Source: Mesorhizobium sp.
GTDB taxonomy: Bacteria > Pseudomonadota > Alphaproteobacteria > Rhizobiales > Rhizobiaceae
Direction: 5' to 3'
Assembly: GCA_004963905.1 (NCBI GenBank)
Contig: SUGL01000008.1
Span: 62,001 to 126,000 of the forward strand
Length of the DNA: 64,000 bases
Below the pieces are notes generated by a model. It ran no database searches, was not told where the DNA came from, and saw only the letters and a program-made list of their open reading frames with translations. This document shows positions 9,699-20,903 of this stretch, piece by piece (within the stretch, counting starts at the first letter, position 1; the number at the start of each line of letters is the position of its first letter). Made by a program: the position numbers and the translations under genes.

Positions 9699-9711
9699 TC
9701 GCTTCCGCCGA

Positions 9712-11936
<2,225 letters not shown>

Positions 11937-11948
11937 GTAGCGGCCCGG

Positions 11949-12563
11949 TCAGCTGTCGAAGAAGACCGTCTCCTTCTCGCCCTGCAGGTGGACATCGAAG
12001 ACGTAAGTGTCGCCCTGGCGCTCAGCGATCAGCGTCGGCACGCGAACCCGATGCTCGATGCGCGCCAGGATCGGATCCTCGGCGTTCGCCTTCTCCTCGT
12101 CGGAGAAATAGAGCCGCGTGTGCAGGCCGATATTGATCCCGCGCGCCACGATCCACAACGTGATGTGCGGCGCCATCAGCCGGCCGTCGCGGAACGGCAC
12201 GCGGCCGGGCTTGATCGTCTGGAAGAGGCAGATTCCGGTTTCCATGTCGGTCGGCTGCCGGCCCCAGCCCAAAAAGTTCGGATCGGCCGTGCCGCGCAAT
12301 TCGGCGGGCGAATTGTAGAGCCCGTCGGCATCCGCCTGCCAGATTTCGATCAGCGCGTCCTTCAACGGCGTGCCGGTGCCGTCGAGCACGCGAATGCGCA
12401 GATCGATGCGCTCGCCTTTGGTCTGCTCGTTGACCATGGTCGAGCCGAGGTCGCCCGGATAAACGCCGCCGATGCCGCAGAAATTCGGCGTCAGCCCGAT
12501 ATGCACGTAGGGTCCGGCGGTCTGCGAAGGGCTTTCCTTCAGCCGGTCGAGCGACTGCGCCAT
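11949..12563 (-). CDS. pcaG: Protocatechuate 3,4-dioxygenase alpha subunit
   Basis: Alpha subunit (204 residues) of the non-haem Fe(III) enzyme that cleaves the protocatechuate ring between the two hydroxyls. Typical motifs are SPSQTAGPYVHIGL at the N-terminus, IEIWQADADGLY, and the beta-sandwich strand MAPHITLWIVARGINIGL. The iron itself is bound by PcaH. The start MAQSLDRL overlaps the pcaH stop by 1 bp, fitting equal production of the two subunits. Confidence 0.95.
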   Translation of the reverse strand: MAQSLDRLKESPSQTAGPYVHIGLTPNFCGIGGVYPGDLGSTMVNEQTKGERIDLRIRVLDGTGTPLKDALIEIWQADADGLYNSPAELRGTADPNFLGWGRQPTDMETGICLFQTIKPGRVPFRDGRLMAPHITLWIVARGINIGLHTRLYFSDEEKANAEDPILARIEHRVRVPTLIAERQGDTYVFDVHLQGEKETVFFDS

Positions 12564-13315
12564 CAATTGCCCTCCGGCCTGTTCTCGAACAGCGTCGAGC
12601 GGCGCCCGCGCAGCACGATGTCGAACTTGTAGGCGATCGCGTCCATCGGGATGGTCGACTGCATATCGAGCGCGGCGATCAGCGCTTCGATGGCCGCCTT
12701 GTTGGAAATGCCGCCGACGATCGGGCAGCGCCAGATCAGCGGATCGCCTTCGAAATACATCTGCGTGATCAACCGCTGCGCGAAGCCATGGCCGAACACG
12801 GAAAAGTGGATATGCGCCGGCCGCCAGTCGTTCGGGCCGTTCGGCCATGGGTAAGGCCCAGGCCTGACGGTGCGAAAGGCATAGAAGCCGTCCTCGCCGG
12901 TGATGGCGCGGCCGCAGCCGCCGAAATTCCGGTCGAGCGGCGCCAGATAGCCGTCCTTCTTGTGGCGGTAGCGGCCGCCGGCATTGGCCTGCCAGAACTC
13001 GAGCAGCACGCCGGGCACGCCCTTGCCGCGCTCGTCGAGCACACGCCCGTGGACGATGATCCGCTCGCCGAGCGCGCTCTCGCCCGGCTTGGCGAAATTA
13101 TGGATCAGGTCGTTGTCGAGCTCGCCGAGCATGGCATGGCCGAACACCGGGCCGGTGAGTTCCGAAAGCGTGTTGTCGAAGGCGATCAGCGCCTTTTGCG
13201 GCGAGCGCAGCACCGAGCTCTTGTAGGGAGGCGTGAGTGCAGGCGGATGCCATTGGCGGTCGCGCTGGTAGAAGGCGCCGGTCTCCGGCGTCCGGTTGGA
13301 GCCAGGTTCAGGCAT
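12563..13315 (-). CDS. pcaH: Protocatechuate 3,4-dioxygenase beta subunit
   Basis: Catalytic beta subunit (250 residues) that carries the Fe(III). The paired histidine ligands are seen in [12 protein letters not shown], and tyrosine ligands are expected in [12 protein letters not shown] and [27 protein letters not shown] is the family intradiol-dioxygenase motif. The start MPEPGSN at 13315 overlaps the end of pcaC by 8 bp. Together with pcaG it forms the ring-opening enzyme of the operon. Confidence 0.95.
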   Translation of the reverse strand: MPEPGSNRTPETGAFYQRDRQWHPPALTPPYKSSVLRSPQKALIAFDNTLSELTGPVFGHAMLGELDNDLIHNFAKPGESALGERIIVHGRVLDERGKGVPGVLLEFWQANAGGRYRHKKDGYLAPLDRNFGGCGRAITGEDGFYAFRTVRPGPYPWPNGPNDWRPAHIHFSVFGHGFAQRLITQMYFEGDPLIWRCPIVGGISNKAAIEALIAALDMQSTIPMDAIAYKFDIVLRGRRSTLFENRPEGN

Positions 13316-13712
13316 GGGGGGCTCCATCCATCTGCGCGAACACCTCCTTGGCGATCTTGAAGGCGCGGTTGGCCGCCGGCACGCCGGCATAGACCGCGAC
13401 ATGCAGGAAGGCTTCGCGGATATCGTCGCGCGAGGCGCCCGTATTGGCGGTGGCGCGCACATGCATGGCCAGTTCCTCGTCATGGCCAAGCGCCGCAAGC
13501 AGCGCCAGCGTCACGATCGAACGCTCGCGCTTCGTCAGACCGGGTCGCGACCACACCGTTCCCCAGGCGGCCTCGGTGATCAGCTGCTGAAACGGCCGGT
13601 CGAAATCGGTCGTTGCATCCTCGGCGCGGTCGACATGCTGATCGCCGAGCACGGAGCGGCGCACCTCGACCCCGGTCCGGTATCGGTTGTTGTTCTTTGG
13701 GTCGTCATCCAT
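13308..13712 (-). CDS. pcaC: 4-carboxymuconolactone decarboxylase
   Basis: Small decarboxylase of 134 residues with the AhpD/CMD fold; it converts 4-carboxymuconolactone to 3-oxoadipate enol-lactone. The conserved stretch runs from [20 protein letters not shown] to [20 protein letters not shown]. In many bacteria PcaC is fused to PcaD (PcaL); here the two are separate, overlapping by 8 bp, as is usual in rhizobia. It also overlaps pcaH by 8 bp. Confidence 0.95.
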   Translation of the reverse strand: MDDDPKNNNRYRTGVEVRRSVLGDQHVDRAEDATTDFDRPFQQLITEAAWGTVWSRPGLTKRERSIVTLALLAALGHDEELAMHVRATANTGASRDDIREAFLHVAVYAGVPAANRAFKIAKEVFAQMDGAPHA

Positions 13713-14517
13713 GGGCGTGCTTTCCCCCAGGCAACGAGGCGACGAAGTCGCGGATCAGGGCGACGAGCGCGTCGGGCTGCTCGATGCAGAGAATGTGCCC
13801 GGCGCCGCGGATCACCTCGAAGCGCGCGCCTGGGATCAGACCGGCAAGCGCGCGCACGAGGTCCGGCGGAGTCGAGCCGTCCTGGTCGCCGACGATGCAC
13901 AGCGTCGGCACCGCGATGCGGCGCGCGCTGTCGGTGAAGTCGGCATCGCGCACCGCCATGCAGGTGCCGATATAGCCGGGCAGCGCTTGCCTGGTCAGCA
14001 TGTTGCGGCAGCCGGCAAGCTCGGCGGCGCGATTGGCATGGAAATCCGGCGTGAACCACACTTTCAGCACGCCGTCGGCAATCGCCTCGATGCCGTCGCG
14101 CTCGACCGTCGCGATGCGGCTGTTCCAGCTCTCGGCGGTACCTATTCTGTGCGCTGTGTCGCTCAGGATCAACGCCTCGACGCATTCCGGTCGGCGAGCA
14201 TAGAGCCCCTGCGCGACCATGCCGCCGACGGACAGGCCGCAGAGCACCACCTTGTCGAAACCGAAGTGATCGATAAGCGCGCTCAGATCATCGACATGGT
14301 CGCCGATCGAACGCACGCCGCTGCCGATATCCGAAAGCCCGTGGCCGCGCTTGTCGTAGACGAGCATCGGCATTTCGCCTTCAAGACGCGCGACGACGTC
14401 GTCCCAGATGCGGAAATCGGTGCCGAGCGAATTGATGAAGATGATCGGACGCGAGGTGCCGGTCGCTTCGATATGGCGGTGGTGCAGCGTGACGCCACCT
14501 ATGCTGGCGAATGGCAC
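13705..14517 (-). CDS. pcaD: 3-oxoadipate enol-lactonase
   Basis: Alpha/beta hydrolase of 270 residues that opens the enol-lactone to 3-oxoadipate. The nucleophile elbow is CGLSVGGM (Ser), the oxyanion region is FINSLGTDFRIWD, and the terminal histidine is in GAGHILCIEQP. The GTG at 14515-14517 (reading V/M-PFASIGGVTLHH) is chosen because GGAGGA lies 8 bases before it. A GTG ten codons further upstream is in frame but has no ribosome-binding site. The chosen start codon lies inside a 15-bp perfect inverted repeat (14512-14581), which suggests control at the level of translation. It is the first gene of pcaDCHGB-pobA; no pcaQ regulator is next to it. Confidence 0.92.
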   Translation of the reverse strand: MPFASIGGVTLHHRHIEATGTSRPIIFINSLGTDFRIWDDVVARLEGEMPMLVYDKRGHGLSDIGSGVRSIGDHVDDLSALIDHFGFDKVVLCGLSVGGMVAQGLYARRPECVEALILSDTAHRIGTAESWNSRIATVERDGIEAIADGVLKVWFTPDFHANRAAELAGCRNMLTRQALPGYIGTCMAVRDADFTDSARRIAVPTLCIVGDQDGSTPPDLVRALAGLIPGARFEVIRGAGHILCIEQPDALVALIRDFVASLPGGKHAHG

Positions 14518-14581
14518 GGTTTCGATCCTCCGAAGCCCACATTGCACCAGCTATTGGGTTCGGTAAATCGAAACCGTGCCA
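14512..14581 (-). promoter_or_regulatory. 15-bp perfect inverted repeat spanning the pcaD start codon
   Basis: The arms TGGCACGGTTTCGAT (14512-14526) and its exact complement (14567-14581) are separated by 40 bp. In the transcript the 3' arm contains the pcaD GTG start and abuts the GGAGGA ribosome-binding site. If the mRNA starts upstream of 14581, the hairpin would hide the start region. As DNA, it could be a pair of sites for a dimeric regulator. GGTTCG/CGAAACC is also a smaller dyad inside it. It does not match the published PcaQ box exactly. Confidence 0.6.
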
Positions 14582-14618
14582 GGATTGCGTCGGCTGCTCC
14601 CTATGGGAGCTCCGCTGC

Positions 14619-15473
14619 CTATCCCAGCGTCAGCCCCGCCTTCTTCGCTTCCTCGCGCAGGAACGGCAAGCCGACCTCGATGACGTCGCGCGGGTCTTCC
14701 GCCACCGGACGCCATACGGCGAGCCCGCCGGCGATGTCGACGTCGACATGGTTCATGCTTTCGAGCGTGATTGCGCCCTCATAGCCGATGTCGGCGATCG
14801 CCTTCATGCAGGCCGCCCAGTTGAGCATGCCGCGCCCCGGCACGCCGCGATTGGCCTCCGAGACATGCACATAGCCGAGGAAGGGCGCCGCCGCCTCGAA
14901 GCCCGCGGCGAAGCTCTCTTCCTCGATATGCATGTGGTAGGTGTCGAGATGGATGAAGATGTTGTCGGCGCCGATGCGCTCGATGATGCGCGCCGCGTCG
15001 ATGCCGCGGTTGATCAGATGCGTCTCGTAGCGGTTGCAGGGCTCGATGCCGAGCTTCAGGCCGCGCGACTTGGCGGATTTCGCCGCACGTTCGAGGAAGC
15101 GACAGATACCGTCGATTTCACGCTGCGTCGGCGCCCGGCCGGTGGTCTTGCCGATCGTGCCGTAGGTGACGCCGCCGAGCGCCTCGGCACCCACCTCGTT
15201 GCAGACCTTGAAGGCCGGCTGCAGGAAGTCGAGCGCTTCCTCGGGCCGCTCGACGACGTCGAGCGCACGCGGCAGGCCGAGCGACGGGATGAGCTCGACG
15301 CCATAGTGACTGGCGAAGCCGCGCGTGCGCTTGGTGTCGATCTCCTCGGGTCTGAGCAGCGGGATCTCCATCAGGCCGATGCCGAGCTCCTTCAGCCTGT
15401 CCATCTGCGGCTCGATGCGGGCGAGGTCCCAGACCGGGGCGATGGCGAAAGTGTGCAGTCCGAATGTGTTCAT
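14619..15473 (-). CDS. Sugar phosphate isomerase/epimerase, D-tagatose 3-epimerase-like
   Basis: TIM-barrel enzyme of 284 residues from the xylose isomerase-like (AP endonuclease 2) family, expected to epimerise a ketose at C3 with a divalent metal. The metal-binding residues of the family appear as LGIEPCNRYETHLINR (Glu), HLDTYHMHIEEE (Asp, His), YVHVSEANRGVPGRG (His) and ITLESMNH (Glu). It is the last gene of the LacI-regulated sugar importer operon, starting 1 bp after the ATPase gene, so its substrate is probably the imported sugar or a derivative. The exact sugar is not known. Confidence 0.9.
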   Translation of the reverse strand: MNTFGLHTFAIAPVWDLARIEPQMDRLKELGIGLMEIPLLRPEEIDTKRTRGFASHYGVELIPSLGLPRALDVVERPEEALDFLQPAFKVCNEVGAEALGGVTYGTIGKTTGRAPTQREIDGICRFLERAAKSAKSRGLKLGIEPCNRYETHLINRGIDAARIIERIGADNIFIHLDTYHMHIEEESFAAGFEAAAPFLGYVHVSEANRGVPGRGMLNWAACMKAIADIGYEGAITLESMNHVDVDIAGGLAVWRPVAEDPRDVIEVGLPFLREEAKKAGLTLG

Positions 15474-15474
15474 G

Positions 15475-16247
<773 letters not shown>

Positions 16248-16251
<4 letters not shown>

Positions 16252-17234
16252 ACGCGCGACTCCTTCCGCACCTGGTACTGGTCGATGAAGACCGCGAGGA
16301 TCAGCACCGCGCCGATCGCCATCTGCTGGTAATAGGACTGCACCGCAAGCAGCGTCAGCCCGTTCTGCAGCACGCCCATGATCAGCGCGCCGATCATCGT
16401 GCCGAGGATCGAGGCGCGGCCGCCGAACAGATTGGTGCCGCCGATGATCGCCGCCGTGATGGCGGTGAGCTCATAGTTGATGCCGGCGGTCGGATCGCCG
16501 GCGTTGACGCGGGCGGTGAACAGCAGACCGGCAAGACCGGCGAGCGCGCCGGAAAGCGTGTAGATGATGCGGCGATGCTGCTCGACGCGGATGCCGGCGG
16601 CGCGGGCGGCGCCCTCGCTGTCGCCGAGCGCCAGCGTGTGGCGGCCGAAGCGCGTATAGGCGAGCACCGCATGCGCTACGATCGCGGTAAGCACGAAGAT
16701 GATCACCGGCATCGGAACGCCGAGGGGTCTCCCTTGCCCGATATAGACGATTTCTGGCGGCAGGCCGTAGATCGCCCTGCCCTGCGAAATGACGAGCGCC
16801 AGCCCGCGCGCGAGGCCCAGCATGCCGAGCGTCACGATGAAGGCCGGCACGAAGGCGCGGGTGACCAGTTGTCCGTTGATGTAGCCGGCGATGGCGCCGG
16901 CAAGGATGCAGGCGATCACCGCGAACAGCGATGGCCAGCCGAGATTGACGGCGACGAAGGCGCCCGCCACGCCGGCAAGGCCCATGACCGATCCCAGCGA
17001 AAGGTCGAGCCCGCCCGAGCCGATCACGAAGGTGGCCGCGATCGCCAGCACGCCGATCGTCGAGGTCGCGAGCAGGATGTTGAGAAAATTGCTGAGCGAC
17101 AGGAAGAAGGGCGACAGCAGCGCCATCGCCGCGCTTAACAGCACAAGCACCAGCAGCGACTCCAGCCTGATATGGAGCCGTTCGACGGATGCGCGCTGCA
17201 CCCGCGCCCAGAACCCGGGCTGTTCAGAAGCCAT
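16248..17234 (-). CDS. Sugar ABC importer permease, RbsC-like
   Basis: Inner-membrane permease of 328 residues (BPD_transp_2 family) with about eight to ten hydrophobic segments, beginning at LESLLVLVLLSAAMALLSPF. Family motifs include GGLDLSLGSVMGLAGV and the C-terminal AAIIGGTNLFGGRASILGT. It starts at MASEQPGFW, downstream of a 120-bp inverted heptamer repeat that separates it from the binding protein gene. That hairpin probably lowers its level relative to the binding protein. Confidence 0.92.
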
Positions 17235-17250
17235 GTCTTTGCACCTTTAA

Positions 17251-17370
17251 GAGAGGGCAGTAAGGCAGTAGGCAGTAGGCAGTAGGGCTTAGGCAGTAGT
17301 GAATAAGAGAGCGACCTGAGGTGCGAACCGCTCGCTTCTCCTACCGCCTATTGCCTACTGCCTATTCCCT
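17251..17370. repeat. Inverted array of GGCAGTA heptamers between binding protein and permease genes
   Basis: The left part holds five copies or near copies of GGCAGTA in a row (17256-17299), and the right part holds the reverse complement (TACCGCC TATTGCC TACTGCC, 17342-17362). The whole forms an imperfect stem of roughly 40 bp per arm around a short centre near GACCTGAGGTG. The right arm touches the stop codon of the binding-protein gene at 17370. It is probably a stem-loop that stabilises the upstream message or limits read-through. Slippage between the heptamers would make it length-variable. Confidence 0.75.
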
Positions 17371-18359
17371 CACTTCACATATTGCAGCATCGGCTCCTTG
17401 CCGGCGTCGAGCACGTCCTTGGTCAGCACGAGGGTCGGCACGGCGATGCTTTCCTCGACCTTCTCGCCGGCGAGCGCCTTCTTGACGTTCTCGACCGCCT
17501 GCTTGCCGACCAGATAGGGCAGCTGCGCGACGGAAGCGTTGAGGCGGCCTTCCTTGATCGACTTCACCGCATCGACATTGCCGTCGACGCCGATCATCGT
17601 CACCTGCTGGCCCTTGCCGGCGGCATAGACCGATTCCACCGCGCCCAGCGCCATGCCGTCATTGGCGCAGAAAATAGCGACGAGATCGGGATGCGCGGTC
17701 AGCGTGTCGGTGGCGATCGAGGCCGCCTTGCCGCGATCCCAGTCGCCCGGCAATGAAGCGACGATCTGGAGCCCCGGCGCAAGTTCCTTCAGCTTGTCGG
17801 CGAAGCCCTTGGCGCGCTTCTCGCCGGTGATGTTGCCGGAGAGGCCCTCGATCACCAGCACCGGCCCCTTGGCGTCCTTGCCGAGCTTGGAGACGAGATA
17901 TTCGGCCCCTTGCGCGCCGGCCGCCACATTGTCGGAACCGATGTGGAAGGTGACCTTGACGCCTTCCTTGTCGAGCACCGCCTGGTCGAGGTTGTTGTCC
18001 AGGTCGACGATCTTGATGCCGGCATCCTGCGCCGACTTCAGGCAGGGCAAGAGGTTGGTCGAGTTGATGGCGGCGGTGATCATCGCCACCGGCTTGCGCT
18101 CGAGCATCGTGTTGCAGAGGTTGAGCTGCGGCTCGGCCGCCTGGTCGCTTTCGGCTGCCTGCTGGAAGTATGTCACCCCGGCTTCCTTGGCGCCGTCGGC
18201 GACGCCCTGCGCCATAGCGCCCCAGAACGGATTGGCCAGCGTCTTCATCAGCACGCCGTATTCGCCGTCCTCCGCCTTGGCGGCGCCAACAGCCGAAACG
18301 GCAAGAACCACGCCCACGGCAAGGGTAAATCGATTTATCTTTGGGAAAAGCGATGTCAT
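17370..18359 (-). CDS. Periplasmic sugar-binding protein, ribose/allose type
   Basis: Secreted sugar-binding protein of 329 residues (periplasmic binding protein 4/LacI-like fold). The start MTSLFPKINRF follows GGAGGA, and a signal peptide (FTLAVGVVLAVSAVGAAKA) is clear with cleavage after AKA. The mature part begins EDGEYGVLMKTLANPFWGAM, and IFCANDGMALGAVESV and VTMIGVDGNVDAVKSIKEGR are hallmark motifs of the family. It is co-oriented with LacI upstream and permease, ATPase and epimerase downstream. Allose, psicose or a similar sugar would suit the epimerase, but the ligand cannot be read from the sequence. Confidence 0.92.
   Translation of the reverse strand: MTSLFPKINRFTLAVGVVLAVSAVGAAKAEDGEYGVLMKTLANPFWGAMAQGVADGAKEAGVTYFQQAAESDQAAEPQLNLCNTMLERKPVAMITAAINSTNLLPCLKSAQDAGIKIVDLDNNLDQAVLDKEGVKVTFHIGSDNVAAGAQGAEYLVSKLGKDAKGPVLVIEGLSGNITGEKRAKGFADKLKELAPGLQIVASLPGDWDRGKAASIATDTLTAHPDLVAIFCANDGMALGAVESVYAAGKGQQVTMIGVDGNVDAVKSIKEGRLNASVAQLPYLVGKQAVENVKKALAGEKVEESIAVPTLVLTKDVLDAGKEPMLQYVK
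18326..18337. promoter_or_regulatory. Candidate LacI operator inside the binding-protein gene
   Basis: TAAATCGATTTA is a 12-bp perfect palindrome with the central CG typical of LacI-family operators. It lies about eight codons into the signal-peptide coding region of the sugar-binding protein. The core AAATCGATTT is repeated exactly upstream of lacI at 19563-19572, which supports both. Binding here could block elongation or form a loop. Confidence 0.45.
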
Positions 18360-18435
18360 TCCATCCTCCGTTTGTTGTTTGCGCCGGATGCCTCGGCCAG
18401 GGCCGGCGCCTTTCTTCCGCTGTCGACAATGGGGG

Positions 18436-19509
18436 CTATTGTCGGTCTCCTCCCCCGGAATGCGGGACGCTGCCTGGCGAGCCAACGGATTCCCGCATCA
18501 ACACCTTGCAGGGTTCGAGCCGCGCCCTTGGCGGCCCCCCCTCGCCTTCGATCCTGCGAAACAAAACCTCCATCGCGTTGCCGGCGATCTCGCGCACCGG
18601 CTGCACCACCGCGGCGATCGCCGGCCAGGTCACCTGCATCCATTCGGCATCGTCGAAGCCGACCAGCGAGATGTCGTTCGGGCAATGCCAGCCGCGCCGC
18701 CGGAATTCCGACAGCGCCACCAGCGTGCCCTTGAGGAAGAGGGAATAGACCGCCGTCGGCCGGTCGTCGCCGGCTTCGCGCTTGCTGAAATAGTCGCGCA
18801 GCAGCGTCCGCAGCGGTTCGACGTCGCTTTCGCAGAGCACGACGTCGATACGAATGTCGGGCGCAAGCTCGAGTGCGGTGTTGCGAAACCCTTCGAGGCG
18901 AGCGCGCACCGTCGCCGCCTGCTGGCCGAGGCCGACGACGAGGATGTGGCGATGGCCCTGGCCGACAAGCGCGCGCGCCACTTCGGCACTTGCCGCCGCG
19001 CTGTCCGCAGAAACCGTATCGAAGGCATCGTCGGCAAGCACGCGGTCGATCAGCACGCCGGTCATGCCGTTGGCCTTCATGAAGGCGGCCGCCGGCCCAT
19101 GCTCGTTGCGCACCGGCGCCAGCACGACGCCTGCGACCCGCCAGTCATGCATGCGGGCAAGGATTTCTTTCTCGCGCTGTTCCGATTCGCGGCTGGAGGC
19201 GGCGACGAGCGTATAGCCGCGCTGTTCGGCAAGGCCTTCGAGCTCGCTCACCATCTGGCCGAAGAACTCGCTTTCGAACTCCGGCATGATGGCGCCGATG
19301 ATGCGGCGCTTGGCCCTGCGCATGTCGGAAGCGAGCGGATCGACGCGGTAGCCCAGAAGTTCGACGGCATCGAGGACGCGCTGTGCGTTTTCCGGCTTCA
19401 CCGTGGTGACGCCGGACAGCACCTTGGAGACGGTTGCCGCCGACACGCCGGCATGGCTTGCCACGTCGTGGATCGACGGGCGCCGCTGCTGGGCTTCCTG
19501 TTGCGCCAT
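18436..19509 (-). CDS. LacI-family transcriptional regulator
   Basis: Repressor of 357 residues. The N-terminal helix-turn-helix reads SIHDVASHAGVSAATVSKVL, followed by the hinge helix around YRVDPLASDMRR; the rest is a sugar-binding core (IIGAIMPEFESEFFGQM, SLVGFDDAEWMQVTWP). The start MAQQEAQQ follows GGAGGAGG. It heads the minus-strand sugar importer operon and is divergent from the dehydrogenase at 19654. Two copies of the palindrome AAATCGATTT, at 19563 and inside the next gene at 18327, are its probable operators. Confidence 0.93.
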   Translation of the reverse strand: MAQQEAQQRRPSIHDVASHAGVSAATVSKVLSGVTTVKPENAQRVLDAVELLGYRVDPLASDMRRAKRRIIGAIMPEFESEFFGQMVSELEGLAEQRGYTLVAASSRESEQREKEILARMHDWRVAGVVLAPVRNEHGPAAAFMKANGMTGVLIDRVLADDAFDTVSADSAAASAEVARALVGQGHRHILVVGLGQQAATVRARLEGFRNTALELAPDIRIDVVLCESDVEPLRTLLRDYFSKREAGDDRPTAVYSLFLKGTLVALSEFRRRGWHCPNDISLVGFDDAEWMQVTWPAIAAVVQPVREIAGNAMEVLFRRIEGEGGPPRARLEPCKVLMRESVGSPGSVPHSGGGDRQ

Positions 19510-19562
19510 TAGCCTCCTCCTAAGGACAGGTAATCGCCTGCCCTCCCGCCAATGTAACCGAT

Positions 19563-19572
19563 AAATCGATTT
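19563..19572. promoter_or_regulatory. Candidate LacI operator in the divergent lacI/dehydrogenase promoter
   Basis: AAATCGATTT is a perfect palindrome with a central CG in the 144-bp gap between lacI and the dehydrogenase gene. The half-site TAAATCG recurs 20 bp further at 19583. The same core is found in the sugar-binding protein gene at 18327-18336. It would allow one repressor to control both the importer operon and the dehydrogenase. Confidence 0.55.
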
Positions 19573-19653
19573 TTCGCTGTTGTAAATCGTTTCATCCGGA
19601 GTAAAAAACGCAGATGTGATTGACGCGATCCAATCGCGCCGGGAGGAAAAATC

Positions 19654-20685
19654 ATGTCCGCCAAAGCCTTGCCGCTGGTGATCAGCGCACCCGAACCGCG
19701 CACGCTCGATCTGATCTTCACGCCGCCGCAGCTGGCGCTGTTTCGCAGGAAATATCGCATCGTCGAGACAACGCCCGAAGGCGTGGCGAAGTTGCCAGCC
19801 GATGTGCTTGCCCAAGCGCGCTACATCGTCGGCCAGCCGCCGATCGCGCCCGAAACGCTGGAGAAATTGAAGGCGCTGCGCTGCATCTTCAATGTCGAGA
19901 CCAACCTCATCAACAACATGCCCTATGAGACGCTGTTTGCCCGCGGCATCCACGTCGTCACCACCGGACTGGTCTTCGCCGAGCCGGTCGCCGAGTTGGG
20001 CCTTGCCATGGCGCTCAACCTGGCGCGCGGCATCGTCGACGCCGATCTCGCCTTCCGGCAGGGCAAGGAGCTTTGGGGCGGCGACGGCAACCAGACTGCG
20101 CGCCTCCTCTCCGGCGCCGATGTCGGCATCATCGGCTTCGGCGATCTCGGCCGCGCGCTCAACCGCCTGCTCTCCGGCTTCCGCACCCGCACCAGGGTCT
20201 ACGACCCATGGCTGCCGCCTTCCGTGCTCGCCGAGCATGGCGTCGAGCCATCTTCGCTCGACAGGGTGCTGTCGGAAAGCGACTTCGTCTTCGTCGTCGC
20301 TTCAGTGACCAGCGAGAACCAGGGTTTTCTCGGCGCCGACGCTTTCGCGAAAATGCGCAAAGGGGCCGCCTTCATCCTGCTCAGCCGCGCCGGCGTCGTC
20401 GATTTCGCGGCCCTGATGGAGGCCGTGCGAAGCGGCCACATCGTTGCCGCCAGCGATGTCTTCCCGGAAGAGCCGCTGGCGAAAAAGCATCCGGTGCGCG
20501 CGCTGCCCGGCTTCCTGCGTTCGGCCCACCGCGCCGGCGCGCTCGACGTCGCCTTCAAGCGCATGGGCGACATGGTGCTGGAAGACATGGACCTCATCGA
20601 CCGCGGCCTGCCGCCGATGCGCTCCAAGCGCGCCGAGCGCGAGACCGTCTCGCGGATGCGCTCCAAACCGGTCGATAGGAATTGA
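19654..20685 (+). CDS. D-isomer-specific 2-hydroxyacid dehydrogenase family protein
   Basis: NAD(P)-dependent oxidoreductase of 343 residues. The Rossmann motif is VGIIGFGDLGRALNRLL, the catalytic Arg region is ILLSRAGVVDFAALMEAV, and the acid/base pair is suggested by VFPEEPLA and RSAHRAGAL. The ribosome-binding site GGGAGGA lies 7 bases before the ATG. It is divergent from lacI and shares its promoter region, so it probably oxidises or reduces a hydroxyacid formed from the imported sugar. The C-terminal 40 residues (GDMVLEDMDLIDRGLPPM) are typical of a rhizobial subgroup of unknown substrate. Confidence 0.9.
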   Translation: MSAKALPLVISAPEPRTLDLIFTPPQLALFRRKYRIVETTPEGVAKLPADVLAQARYIVGQPPIAPETLEKLKALRCIFNVETNLINNMPYETLFARGIHVVTTGLVFAEPVAELGLAMALNLARGIVDADLAFRQGKELWGGDGNQTARLLSGADVGIIGFGDLGRALNRLLSGFRTRTRVYDPWLPPSVLAEHGVEPSSLDRVLSESDFVFVVASVTSENQGFLGADAFAKMRKGAAFILLSRAGVVDFAALMEAVRSGHIVAASDVFPEEPLAKKHPVRALPGFLRSAHRAGALDVAFKRMGDMVLEDMDLIDRGLPPMRSKRAERETVSRMRSKPVDRN

Positions 20686-20828
20686 TCGCGCCTTGTCGGC
20701 CAGGCAGCGGAATTTCCTACTAATGATTGCATCCTGAAGCAGCACAACCAAACTTAACGGCGGGCGATGAGAAGTTTCTCGCCCGTATGCTTGTTCAGAA
20801 AGACCTTTTCTGCATTGCATGAAATAGA

Positions 20829-20853
20829 GGAACTTTGATCCAAACCTTCCGTT
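20829..20853 (+). promoter_or_regulatory. Candidate EcfG/RpoE2 general-stress promoter
   Basis: GGAAC (20829-20833), a 16-bp spacer and CGTT (20850-20853) match the alphaproteobacterial general-stress sigma factor consensus, GGAAC-N16/17-CGTT. The site lies 50 bp before the start codon of the small secreted protein at 20904. A second exact match precedes otsA, which is a known type of target for this sigma factor. Confidence 0.65.
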
Positions 20854-20903
20854 GATGACATGATCGTTTCTCGAACGATCTGGAGAAACAGGAGGTCTAT
20901 GTC

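Noticed and set aside
17251..17370. A CRISPR-like repeat array
   Set aside because: The units are 7 bp, contiguous and without spacers, and mirror each other; this is a hairpin array.
20761..20785. CGGGCGA...TCGCCCG dyad as a terminator for the 2-hydroxyacid dehydrogenase gene
   Set aside because: The stem is interrupted and no T-run follows in either direction; it may be only a weak hairpin.
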